Assembly (NCBI GenBank): GCA_902651635.1
Contig: CACRSC010000118.1
Location: 362,649 to 391,450 of the forward strand
DNA: 28,802 nt
Direction of reading: 5' to 3'
Source: Mastigamoeba balamuthi
Taxonomy: Eukaryota > Evosea > Mastigamoebida > Mastigamoebidae
Below the pieces are notes generated by a model, which saw nothing but the letters and a program-made list of their open reading frames with translations, was not told where the DNA came from and made no database searches. The number at the start of each line of letters is the position of its first letter. Position 1 is the first letter of the stretch. Of this stretch, positions 9,901 through 19,452 are shown piece by piece. The position numbers and the translations under genes were made by a program.

Positions 9901-12035
9901 CGAGGTCGTCATGGCCCTCACCTCGGACAACCAGGTCTCCCCGCTCCTCACGTGCGTCCCTTCGTCCACCCAGCTGTGCCATTCTCGCATCGGAGTTGAA
10001 TTGGTGGATGTGGAGATAGAGGGTCCTTTTCTGTCGGAGGGGAAGGAGAGCTTCCACTTTACCTTCTCCTCTGGTCGTTTGCTCTGGAATACAGCAGAAT
10101 TAGATGCATCAACACAGGCGTGGGGATTTCATTGCCTCAGCAGTGGAGCAAGACAATGATGGCAATTAGGGTTCAAAGTGAACTGGGCACCAGGGCAGAG
10201 AGCACAACCCCGCCGGATGGGGGCACTGCTAACAGCAATGGCATCGCTTGCAGGACGATCATGCAGCGGGCCAGAGAGCTCATCAACGCGGACAGGGCGT
10301 CTCTGTTTGTCGTGGACCCCAAGAACAAGGAGCTGCGCACGCAGGTGGCCGACGGCGCGGGCGAGATCATCGTGCCCAGCAAGCCCTCGTCGATCGTCGG
10401 CTACGTGGCGTCGACAGGCGAGCAGCTGACGATCCAGGACGCCTACACCGACACGCGCTTCAACTCGGGCGTCGACAGGGCCACCGGCTACCGCACGCAC
10501 AGCGTCCTGGCGATCCCCGTCCTCAACGACGACGGCGAGGTCATCGCAGTCACCGAGATGATCAACAAGGCGCGCTTCGCTTGCGCCTCCCCCCAGCCCT
10601 CCAGCTGCTCTGACAGCGTGCGTGCGTGCGCGTGCAGAGGGACGGGCACTTCAAGGAGCAGGACGCGCAGCTGCTCAAGGCGTTTGCTGCGTTCTGCGGT
10701 AAGTCGCTGGCCAGCGTCTCGGCCAACTTCAACGCCTCCAAAAAGAAGATGGTTGGTGGCCACCCGCGCTCCTCCTGCCCCTCTGCCCGCCCTTCCGGCG
10801 ATGGCCACTGACGGGCAGCGCAGCAATACCCCGTCCTGCAGCCGACAGCAGAGGACAAGGCGCTGGTGCTGGGGTGGGACTTCGACGTCAACGCCATCGA
10901 GGAGACCGAGCGTACGCAGAGCACTCATTCCTCAGAGACGGGTGTTGGGCGTTCTCTCACGCGAGTGCGTGCGCCTGGCAGACAAGATCAGGTGCGTGAT
11001 GTCGATCTTCCAGGACTTTGGGCTGTTCGAGGAGTTCCACATCGATCAGTCTGTGCTTGTGAACCTGCTGCACGAGCTCTCCAAGTCGTACAACACGGTG
11101 CCCTACCACAACTTCAGCCACGCCGTCGACGTCACGCAGTTCATCTACCTGATGCTGCGCAGCAGCGAGAAGCTGGCGGCGGTGCTGGGCAAGCTGGAGA
11201 TCCTGGCGCTGTTCATCTCGGCGCTCTGCCACGACGTCGACCACGGCGGCCTCAACAACGCGTTCCAGGTCAACGCGCAGACGCCGCTGGCGCTGCTGTT
11301 CAGCAACACGTCGGTGATGGAGACCTACCACTGCTCGCGCTCCATCGCGATACTGAGCAACGACTCGTTCAACATCCTGGCGGGGCTCAACGAGGCCGAC
11401 CGGCAGGCCGTCTGGGGCTACGTGATCCCGACGATCCTCTCGACCGACATGGCCATGCACTTCAGCGTGCTGGCCGAGCTCGAGGCGGGCATCAAGACGG
11501 GCAAGTTTACGTGCACGACGGTCGAGCAGAAGAAGCTGATGCTCAAGGTGCTGATCAAGTGCGGCGACATCTCCAACGTCTGCAGGCCCTTCCCGCTGGC
11601 GCTCAAGTGGGCCACGATCCTCCTCAACGAGTTCTTCCGCCAGGGCGAGATCGAGCGCTCCAAGGGCATGAAGATCTCGCCCTTCATGGACCCCTCGAGC
11701 GTCGTCATGTCGCAGATGCAGCTCGGCTTCCTCAAGTCCATCGCCTTCCCCATGTTCGAGATGCTAGACCGCTTCGTCCCCGACCTCAGGCCCTTCACCC
11801 TCGATGTCATCACCAAGAACGCTGAGAAGGCACGTTGGCAGCACGCGCCCAGCACTCGCCCTCTAATTGCCTGCCTGACTCGGGGGAACGGGAACGCGCG
11901 GCCTCGCAGTGGGGGAAGATACTCGCGGACCCCAAGAATGCGGCGCCCAACACGGCGAGGGGGGACAGCAGAGACGACGAGGACATCCACAAGTCGATGC
12001 ACGGGGTCAAACTGATCAAAGAGCGGCCATTGTAA
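6957..12035 (+). CDS. Class I 3',5'-cyclic-nucleotide phosphodiesterase with four GAF domains
   Basis: Eleven proposed exons: 6957-7060, 7308-7525, 7581-7813, 8079-8606, 8747-9061, 9308-9951, 10254-10569, 10638-10751, 10824-10911, 10982-11829 and 11910-12035. All phases agree, giving 1177 residues. The first 185 residues are low-complexity and basic. Four GAF-like modules follow, at about 186-310, 325-480, 497-650 and 680-820. The third has a full NKFDE-type motif (NK...F...DE, in IINKKAGGFTKEDEE). The fourth ends NKRDGHFKEQDA and lacks the final acidic residue. The catalytic domain (about 855-1135) has HNFSH at 896-900, HDVDHGGLNN at 937-946, KCGDISN and SQMQLGF with the invariant Gln, as in metal-dependent PDEs that hydrolyse cAMP or cGMP. 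GAF ligand binding probably controls activity. Two introns are GC-AG (10570-10637, 11830-11909). The exon boundary at 10911/10982 is the least certain. No membrane segment is seen. Confidence 0.85.
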
Positions 12036-12752
12036 CACTACACAGCCCAGCAGCCCAGCAGCTCAGTGGCCTGAGGCTCCGCGTGGGTCCTTCGCAACCT
12101 CTGCGGACGGCCAGCCCTCTGTGCCCTCTCTGTTCTGCGTGCCATGCACTGCAGCACCACTTCCATTCTCAGCTGGACAGATGGATCAGCACCGAATAGA
12201 ACACACATATTTGCACTAGTTTGCTCTCTGGGACCCGAGATCTGCCTGTGTCTAGCTGTGTTCTCAGGGACCTGGGCTTCGTGGTCGATGTTGTCAGAAC
12301 CACGTCTCGCCCACGTATGCCACCAGTCACCAGTTCATTTCTGTTTGTGGCCTACAGACGGCGTGCTCACTCTGGGGCCCTCATCGGCACGCTGCCCTGT
12401 GATGACAGCTCTCTTCTTTCGCACCCACTTCCACAGAGCAGGTGCTGACCAGCTCAACCAGGTCGTGGCGCTGGGGGCCCAGCACCTGCCGTGTCTCGTG
12501 AGGACCAGCTGCAGCACATCGAGAAAATGGGCCCTCTGCACCGCAACGCCGTGGGAGAGCCCCGCGAGCACAGCTCCATCAGGCTTTCTCTGTGTCATAC
12601 TAAGGGGATATGTCAACCACACAACTGTTCGCCTGGGACTTGTGTATTCAACAGTGACATTTCCACTGATTTGAGACAAAGGTCATATCCAGAGGGTGAA
12701 TCTGTGTGGTGTTCAGTTGATTTGAGACGGGCAGGGCTTATCAGCCACTGCA
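12036..12752. other. Intergenic between phosphodiesterase and kelch copy 2
   Basis: No complete gene is seen in these 717 bases. Around 12425-12590 the plus strand gives two short protein-like stretches in different frames (QLNQVVALGAQHLP and DQLQHIEKMGPLHRNAVGEP), possibly an old gene fragment of unknown identity. The right end holds the promoter of kelch copy 2, and TGATTTGAGAC occurs twice there (near 12667 and 12719). Confidence 0.4.
12716..12736 (+). promoter_or_regulatory. Conserved element upstream of kelch copy 2
   Basis: GATTTGAGNCGGGCAGGG lies 17 bases before the ATG at 12753. The same word, with one substitution, lies 21 bases before the ATG of kelch copy 3. Sequence between the element and the ATG is much less conserved, so the element may be a core-promoter or 5' UTR signal rather than just residue of the duplication. 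Confidence 0.45.
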
Positions 12753-13939
12753 ATGAGCGATCCTGATTGCCTGGTCGGGAGCCGGAAAGCAGGCACATAC
12801 CAAGCTGCGGCTAAGGGGGACAGCGGCAGAGAAGAGGGCAGAGCGCCCACGGGAGAAGGGCCATTCGAGGTGCTGCTGATGGGCACGCACAGGCACCTGG
12901 GGGAGGACAGCCCCGTGTCGATTCTCTCGCACTTCATGCTCAGGGACCTCTCCAGAGCCCTCGCCGAGTCCCTCGTTGTCCTCGATACTCTCCGTTTCTC
13001 GTCGGACTACACGCAATCCTACACGCAGCTCCCCATGTATGCCGCCACTGCTGCACGGGCCCCGAGCGGTGGCTGTGGAGGACCGCACAGAAGCATCCCG
13101 CTGTGGCTTCGGAAGATGTGACCCTGCACAGCACCGCAGCTGCGCAGCTGCAGGCAGGGCGCGTCCTCGTATGTGGAGGGCTGCAGCTCGACAACCGAAA
13201 TAAGGGTAATGACATGTTCGCTCCGTCGCGTGTGTTTGACGTTGCAGAGGGCGTGTGGACCCACTGCGATGTGCCCACCCTCGATGTCTTGGACCACACA
13301 GCAGTGAGCCACGAGGGCGACTACTGGGTGCTCGGGGGTGCCACTAAAGAGAGAAATCAGGGAAGAGCAACCGTGCTGGCGCAGGACGGCTCCCGGTGGA
13401 TCGCCAGAGAGGAAGCCATCCAGGAGTGGAATTTGTACATGGCGTGCTCGCTCAGGGGGTCTATGTGGGCCCTCGCTGCCAGAAAGAAGTCTTTCGACTG
13501 CGACCACATAGCGAGGTTCGACCCACGGGAGAACCGCTGGAAAGAGCCGGTCTCCGGAGGCTTCGTGGGCAATGTCAACTGTTGTGCAGGCATGGCAGCG
13601 TGTGGCGACCACCTGTACTGTGTTGGCGGCTGTGAGGGCGTGATCAAATTCGGTGAGCATATCCGGGTGCCAGCCAGGAACCAGAGGTTCGATGTGCGCA
13701 TGCCACGCAGGTGTTGCACAATTGCACAGATGGCGCAGCCGCGCGAGTCCTGCGGGATTGTGAGCATTGAAGCTGTGCAGGGTGTCGCTGCTCTGGGTGG
13801 GAAGGTTGGCGATTCCTCTGGCACCAACGTGGTGGAGCTCTATCTGCCGGCCTCAGACCAGTGGCTTCCAGTGCCGGCGTTGCCCTTCTGTTTCAATTTC
13901 GCCACCCACAGCTGTTCTTCAGTTCGTGCTCATCCCTAG
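12753..13939 (+). pseudogene. Kelch-repeat protein copy 2, single-base frameshift
   Basis: The gene starts MSDPDCLVG and has the family block VLLMGTHRHLGEDSPVSIL, followed by kelch blades with VCGG, EGDYWVLGG, YCVGG and ALGG signatures, ending SSVRAHP. It aligns with copy 3 along its whole length. Copy 2 has four Cs at 13060-13063 where copy 3 has five at 14743-14747. The first frame therefore stops at 13121, while the second frame carries all propeller blades to 13939. Everything else is well preserved, so this is either a very young pseudogene or a homopolymer sequencing error. It is intronless, in tandem with copy 3 and of similar length (about 395 codons). Confidence 0.75.
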
Positions 13940-14441
13940 GGCTGAAAGGTGTATGAGATGCGTTCTTCAGACCTGAGGGGTTTGTCGAGCTATCAACTGC
14001 TTGATGTCTGGTATTGCTGACATGCAAAAAAGATACTTATGAGTTTACACACAGCCAGAATATTGTGTTTCTATTGCCTTATTCCTGTAAGAAAAGGGCT
14101 CATCTTATTTCCTTGCGGTGTGATCGTCTGATAGAACAATAAGGAAAGAAGAATTCTCACCTCAACCCGAGTGTCGCTTATCCCAGCGAATCCCCGGCCC
14201 AAAAACGTGATCTACAGAATTCTGCGCAAGAAAGGACGTCAGGAAGGCAGGATGGCCGGCGTACAGTCAGCGACCATGCGGGTGTCAGCCATTCATGAGG
14301 GAGAGGAGAGCAACAGGGGCAAGACATGCGTGTGCGGTGCAGGAGAGGGGGAAACCACTTTGATTCTAGTCATATTCCGAGATATTATTTCCCTGATTTA
14401 GTTGATTTGAGTCGGGCAGGGTCTCTAGTCCACACTTCACA
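13940..14441. other. Spacer between tandem kelch genes
   Basis: This 502-base spacer has no recognised coding region. Its left part is AT-richer and should be the 3' flank of copy 2. The right end carries the shared upstream element (14401-14421). Confidence 0.45.
14401..14421 (+). promoter_or_regulatory. Conserved element upstream of kelch copy 3
   Basis: This is the second copy of the GATTTGAGNCGGGCAGGG word, 21 bases before ATG 14442. It differs from the copy at 12716 by a single substitution, although the following bases up to the start codon differ. Confidence 0.45.
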
Positions 14442-15632
14442 ATGAGCGATCCTGATTGCCTGGGTGGAGGCCAGAATTCATGCCGGACGGCGGCTGTGGG
14501 CGATATCAGCACAGAAGAGTGCAGAGCGCCCACGGGAGAAGGGCCCTTGGAGGCGCTGCTGATGGGCACCCACAGACGCCTGGGGGAGGACAGCCCCGTG
14601 TCTATGCTCTCGCACTTCATGCTCAGGGACCTCTCCAGAGCCCTCGCCGAGTCCCTCGTTGTCCTCGATGCTGTTTATTTCTCGTCTCACTGCTGCAGAC
14701 CCTACACCCAGCCGCCCATGTATGCCGCCACTGCTGTACGGGCCCCCGAGCGGTGGCTGTGGAGGACCGCCGAGAAGCACCCCGCTGTGGCCTCGGACAG
14801 TGTGACCCTGCACGGCACTGCAGCTGCGCAGCTGCAGGCAGGGCGCGTCCTCGTCTGCGGGTGGCAGCTGGTCGACCACAGAACTAATGATAGACCCGTG
14901 CCACGTGGTCCGTCGCGTGTGTATGACATTGTCGAGGGCAGGTGGGCCCACTGCAAGGTGCCCACCCTGGATGTCTACGGTCACACAGCAGTGAGCCACG
15001 AGGGCGACTACTGGGTGCTCGGGGGCCACACCAGAGAGGAGTGGTATCACAGCAGAGCCGCCGTGCTGGCGAGGGACGGCTCGCAGTGGCTCACAAGAGA
15101 GAAGGCCATACCAGCAGAGTGGAACCTGCATGCGACGTGCTCGCTCAGGGGGTCCATGTGGGCCCTCGCTTTCAGAAATTACTCCTTCGTCTGCGATCAC
15201 ATAGCGAGGTTCGACCCACGGGAGCACCGCTTAGAGGTGCTGACTGCAGGTGGCTTCGAGGGGAACGACACCAGTGGTGCAGGCATGGCAGCGTGCGGCG
15301 ACCACGTCTTCTGTGTCGGTGGCTTCGAGGACGCGACCCTCAGCGGCAAGCGCGTCCCAGTGCCAGCCAGGAACCAGAAGCTCGATGTTCGTATGCCCGG
15401 TCGGTGGGACACAATGGCACAGCTAGCACACCCACGCAGGAACAGCGGGGTTGTATGCATCGACAGCCTGCAGGGCATCGCTGTGCTGGGCGGGAAACCG
15501 GGCCTTCATGGTAGCACCGGACTCGTGGAGCTCTATCTTCCGGCCTCTGACCAGTGGCTGATGGTGCCAGAGATGCCCTACTGCTTCAGTTATGCCACTG
15601 ACAGCTGTGTTGCTGTCCGCTCTCTTCTGTGA
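14442..15632 (+). CDS. Intact kelch-repeat beta-propeller protein (copy 3)
   Basis: This is a 396-residue intronless gene starting MSDPDCLGGG. The family N-terminal block (PLEALLMGTHRRLGEDSPVS, then MLRDLSRALAES) spans about residues 34-70. Kelch blades follow, with QLQAGRVLVCG, EGDYWVLGG, SLRGSMWAL, CGDHVFCVGG and GIAVLGGK, and it ends VELYLPASDQW, then SCVAVRSLL. There is no signal peptide or membrane segment. It is the cleanest member of the family and served as reference for the frameshift in copy 2. It is closer to copy 2 than to the inverted copy 1, which suggests a later tandem duplication of 2 and 3. Function is unknown beyond probable protein binding by the propeller. Confidence 0.85.
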   Translation: MSDPDCLGGGQNSCRTAAVGDISTEECRAPTGEGPLEALLMGTHRRLGEDSPVSMLSHFMLRDLSRALAESLVVLDAVYFSSHCCRPYTQPPMYAATAVRAPERWLWRTAEKHPAVASDSVTLHGTAAAQLQAGRVLVCGWQLVDHRTNDRPVPRGPSRVYDIVEGRWAHCKVPTLDVYGHTAVSHEGDYWVLGGHTREEWYHSRAAVLARDGSQWLTREKAIPAEWNLHATCSLRGSMWALAFRNYSFVCDHIARFDPREHRLEVLTAGGFEGNDTSGAGMAACGDHVFCVGGFEDATLSGKRVPVPARNQKLDVRMPGRWDTMAQLAHPRRNSGVVCIDSLQGIAVLGGKPGLHGSTGLVELYLPASDQWLMVPEMPYCFSYATDSCVAVRSLL

Positions 15633-16097
15633 GGGTTGACAGGTGAGAGATGGGTACTAGGGAAAGGGGTCATTCTCCAAAAAAAAGTGACCAGTGGCTG
15701 CACGGTATTGAGATCCATCTGAGATGAGCAACTGTTATAGCTCTGTGAGATTCTAGAGGATCTGTACACCTCGTTGATGACGAACCTCCTCCGTGCGCTG
15801 TGTCTTTGCTGCGTTTTCGGTGTGAGATAGCGTCTGGCTGGCCTCGGCGCCCTCTTGGCAGAGAATCTGCGTTAGGACTCTCGCTCGGACAGAGAGCAGC
15901 ATCTGCGAGCAGTGGCAGGCATGCAGCCACAACGCAGTTGCTGGGCAGTTTGGCCCCCCACCCGCACGTGGGAACATTTAAGGGATAAGTGGCTTCAATT
16001 GACGAAGCATGCTTTTCTCCCGCCTGCCTGCCAGAAAGCATAAAGCATGTAGCATCAATCAAGTCGCTATTCGCAAGGGTGAGTTGCCTGCCTCGGC

Positions 16098-16099
<2 letters not shown>

Positions 16100-16145
<46 letters not shown>
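16100..16145. repeat. (CT)n microsatellite
   Basis: An almost perfect dinucleotide CT run of about 46 bases, in an intergenic region. Confidence 0.95.
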
Positions 16146-16146
<1 letters not shown>

Positions 16147-16415
16147 TCTCGTACTCAGCACTGAGTACGGAGCTAGGCACACACTGAGTCCCCATCAGTT
16201 GCACCAAGAGCGAAGTGATTGCTGCGGTGCACATCACCGCCAGTCCTGTACAGCCAGCCCACAACTCACGCGCTGATCTTTAAGAGTGGAGAAAGCACAG
16301 CACGACTGGCTCTGCATGAAGGAAGCGGCATTCTGGGGATCCGACTCCGGCGCTGGCCAATACGTTCATGTCAATTGCCCCAGTGCACTGCACTGCCGCT
16401 GCGTGGTGGCCAGCA

Positions 16416-16427
16416 GGGGGGGGGGGG
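16416..16427. repeat. Poly-G tract
   Basis: Twelve consecutive Gs just downstream of the 3' end of the minus-strand hydrolase gene. The length may be unreliable. Confidence 0.9.
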
Positions 16428-16445
16428 TGTAGTAGCAGAGCGGGC

Positions 16446-17696
16446 TCAGTGCTTTACGGCCACGTGCCTGTTGATCCAGTCGACAATGTCCTTGTGCGTC
16501 TGCGCTGCCAGGCGCGGGTTGTGGAAGATGCCGTGCCCCGCCCCCGCGTACTCGATGTACTCGCCGCCCCGTGCCCGCAGCGCCTCGGCGACGGCCCTGG
16601 GCGCCGCCACCGTGTCCGCCGCCCCGTGCAGGCCCACCATCGGCGCCGCGATGTCCGCCGCGCTCGCCACGAGGGCCCGCGCGTGCGCCTGCGACTCGAG
16701 GAACGTCTGCGCGAACCGCGCGCGGATGGGCGCGTAGTGCAGCAGCGCGTCGGCGGCCACGGCCCGGGCCAGCTCGCCGTCGCCGTAGTGCTCGGCGGGG
16801 TCGAAGCGCATGCTGACCAGCGGCAGCTTGGGCAGCACCGCCGAGGCCACGCGCAGCAGCGGCGCGAGGGGCGCGGGGGCCGCGCGGGTCTCGAGGGCTG
16901 CGGCGACGAGGACGAGGCCGTTGGCGCAGACCGAGGGGACGGCGGCCGCGGCCTCGACGGCGACGACGGCGCCCATGCTGAGGCCGAGGCAGAACGAGGG
17001 CGTGCCCGCGGGGAGGTCGGCGAGGACGCGAACGGCGACGAGGGCAAAGTCGTCGGAGAAGCGCGAGAACGAGGCCGCGTAGCCCCGGTCGCCCTCGCTG
17101 AGGCCCCAGCCCTGGTGGTCCGCCGCCACCACCTCGTAGCCCTCTGCGTTGAGCTTCAGCGCAAACTCCTCGTACCTGTGGGGGTCAGTCGGTGAGTTTC
17201 CGCGCCAGCGACTCGTATTGAAATTGAAATTGAATTTGTAAGTGCAACGCAACGCAGAAAACGAAGCGATTTCCAAACGCGGGTGTTCTCTCTCGACTGA
17301 AATCAATTGCCAAGCGTTTCTCGGCATTTCAAGCACCGGAAAAGCGTCGGATGGTCCCCCCGAAACCCAATGCGGGCGCAGAGGCAATTGAGAGGGGCGC
17401 TGGGCAGGCAGCGGGCACCACTTGGAGTGGAGGGTGATGCCGTGGGCGATGAAGACGACGCCGCGCGGGGGCGAGGCCGCGGGGCGCCAGCGGCGGTAGT
17501 GCAGCCAGAGGCGCTCGGAGCTCTGCACGTACTCGCCCTCGCCCGCGACGCTCAGCCCCCGGTACGCCGGCGACAGCGGCGACCCCGCCCCTGACGTCAC
17601 CGCCAGGTCGTGCGGCCGCTCGTCTGTCCACCCCGACAGCTTCGCGGCGAGCAGCACGGCCACCACAGCGCCCACAACCACCTTGGAGAGCCCCAT
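16446..17696 (-). CDS. Membrane-anchored alpha/beta hydrolase, monoacylglycerol-lipase type
   Basis: Proposed exons are 17696-17419 and 17175-16446, giving 335 residues. The ATG at 17696 puts a hydrophobic signal-anchor at the N-terminus (MGLSKVVVGAVVAVLLAAKL). An ATG further upstream at 17765 is less likely. The serine-hydrolase fold is clear: the oxyanion-hole HG in HGITLHSKWYEEFA, DHQGWGLSEG, the nucleophile elbow GLSMG (Ser159), Asp280 in HGAADT and His307 in GAGHG. These resemble lysophospholipase/monoglyceride lipase (HGxGEHSxRY, DHxGHGxSEG, GHSMGG). Splicing out 17418-17176 joins SKW directly to YEEFA, as the family expects. The 243-base intron is a multiple of three and has no in-frame stop. 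Substrate is probably an ester lipid at a membrane. Confidence 0.8.
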   Translation of the reverse strand: MGLSKVVVGAVVAVLLAAKLSGWTDERPHDLAVTSGAGSPLSPAYRGLSVAGEGEYVQSSERLWLHYRRWRPAASPPRGVVFIAHGITLHSKWCPLPAQRPSQLPLRPHWVSGGPSDAFPVLEMPRNAWQLISVEREHPRLEIASFSALRCTYKFNFNFNTSRWRGNSPTDPHRYEEFALKLNAEGYEVVAADHQGWGLSEGDRGYAASFSRFSDDFALVAVRVLADLPAGTPSFCLGLSMGAVVAVEAAAAVPSVCANGLVLVAAALETRAAPAPLAPLLRVASAVLPKLPLVSMRFDPAEHYGDGELARAVAADALLHYAPIRARFAQTFLESQAHARALVASAADIAAPMVGLHGAADTVAAPRAVAEALRARGGEYIEYAGAGHGIFHNPRLAAQTHKDIVDWINRHVAVKH

Positions 17697-18257
17697 CGGT
17701 CCTCTGAAACGCGCACACGTCGCAAGGAAAACCGAGGGGGGGCGATACTGTGCGAAAATCTGCATCGTCACCAGAGATATTCATTCCTTCTCCTGTTCTC
17801 CTGATATCTTCTGGAGCTCCGGAGTCAGCATTTATTGAAGTCCATACGTGGGCAAGGATGCAAACTTGAGGATGCACTTGTTCAGGTTGTGTCCCCATGC
17901 AACCCATTGTTCCCGTATTCTTTGACCCACGCACTCGGGCCCTCCTTAGCGAGCAACCAAGCAGCTACATTACGGTTATTCTACAGGCGAGCCGCCCTGA
18001 GCCAGCACACTCACGAGTCCTGCACTGTCCAAAGTGGCATGCAAGCGAACAGAGGCGCTCTTTAAAATGAGACCATCATCCATTTGCCTCGGATGTTTTG
18101 CAACAACAATCCGTTTGGTCTCTGTTCTGTTCTTTTCTTTTGGGTTTCTGGAGGGCGGCCGTCCTCGAGGGTCGAAAAAATGTGGCTACTGCGTGATGGG
18201 GGTGGGAGAGAGCGCACGCAGGGTGGGACGGGACGGCGGGCTGTGTGGCGCCCGGCC
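17697..18257. other. Intergenic between hydrolase and helix-hairpin-helix-like gene
   Basis: Both neighbours are on the minus strand, so this holds the 3' flank of the upstream gene and the promoter and 5' UTR of the hydrolase. It is AT-richer than the coding DNA. No gene, RNA or repeat was recognised. Confidence 0.45.
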
Positions 18258-19452
18258 TCAGCGGCTGCCGTGGTGCACGTTCTCGAATGCCGCCAGAGTG
18301 ACAAATGCATCGGCCCACAGGGCATACTTCCAGTGAGCGAGGTCGCGGACCGTGTGCACGTGGTACCTGCGTACGGGCATCAATTGAGTCGCAGGACAAA
18401 ACGCAGCAATACAAACCAGAAATAAGCAAACGAGAGCATAATGAAAAAACTAAGTCGGAGGAACAAAAAAGAGAAGGCGGTTGCACGCAACGCACTTCTT
18501 GAGCTCCTCGTCGGTGTCCTTGGTGAGGCCCTGCAGGGCAGAGACGGGGGCGTCGAGGATCTCGGCGAGCGACTTGGTCTCCCACTCCTTGTCGAGGGCC
18601 GAGTTGATGTTGGACTCTGCGGCTGCTGCGCGCTTGCCGTGCTCCTCGGTCGCCGCCAGCACCTCGATCGCCCTCGCCACCCGGAAGAACTTCCAGCCCG
18701 CCAGCTGCTCGATCGTCTGCTCGCACGGGCCCAGGGGCACATCGGTCAGTGCTCGCCGTTTTGTCGCGCAACGGCCGCAACGCTCGTCGCGGCCTTTGAA
18801 AAACGAAACAGTGGCCCCAAATATTTATAAAGGCGTTTATTGATGTCAGTATATCACCGATTTGGTAAAGCCGCACCGGTGCCGTCTCAGCTGCTCTTCT
18901 GCCGCGCTTTTCGTCCCCCACACAGCGCAGCGCGCGTGATCTCCCCCTTCCGTGGGGTATATGGGTCGCGGGCCCCTCCCAACGCCGGTGACCACCGAGT
19001 GCAACAAACGTGCAGCAGAGCCCCACAATAATGACGACACACACAACACACAACACACAACAGGCACGCAAGAGCCGACGAAATGAAATCCGAGGGGGAT
19101 CGCGCGGGGGCGAGTGGGGGAGAGCGAGGAGGGAGAGAGCGAGAGAGGGTGCCTTGACGCCGTGGTGGGCGAGGACGTCGTCGACGTGGGGGGCGAGGCC
19201 CTGGAGGGCCGAGGGCTGGAGGGCGAGGATCTCGCGGAGGGCCTTGGTCTCGTGCTCCTTGTCCAGCGCCCCGTTGAAGTTGAGCGTGTACGCCGGCTTG
19301 GACGACGACGACGACGACGAGGCGCAGGCGCAGGCACAGGCGCTGGCCTCGGCCACCTTGGCCTTCTTGGTGTCGGGCTCGTGCTCGGCCGCTGCCCCCG
19401 CTGCCCGCTTGCTGCCCGTCTCGGCCGTGCTCCCGTTCCCGATGCTCGACAT
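18258..19452 (-). CDS. Two-repeat helix-hairpin-helix-like protein of unknown function
   Basis: Proposed exons are 19452-19153, 18716-18496 and 18366-18258, giving 209 residues. Residues 1-55 are low-complexity: acidic, with a KKAK basic patch, alternating Ala-Cys and seven serines coded by a TCG run. Two copies of one unit follow, at about 58-125 and 138-204. Each has ALDKExETK-L-EIL, then P-SALQGL, then V-T-(I/V)-x-x-LA and W-K-(F/Y), ending in a hydrophobic helix with VLAA or TLAA. The SALQGL plus V-T-V-x-D-LA pattern resembles short helix-hairpin-helix modules that bind DNA or protein, but I cannot name a family. Repeat alignment fixes both splice sites. The first intron (19152-18717) is GC-AG (AAG|GCACCC...GAGCAG) and joins GVK to TIEQLA. 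The second is GTGCGT...CGCAG. Confidence 0.65.

Larger units (their letters stand above)
15633..16445. other. Intergenic with simple repeats
   Basis: No gene was recognised between kelch copy 3 and the 3' end of the alpha/beta hydrolase (these two genes are convergent). The stretch contains a long CT microsatellite and a poly-G tract, listed separately. Short open frames here are unsupported. Confidence 0.5.

Noticed and set aside
9146-10057. Minus-strand open frame of 303 codons.
   Set aside because: It is a composition shadow of the GAF exon at 9308-9951 and continues through an intron.
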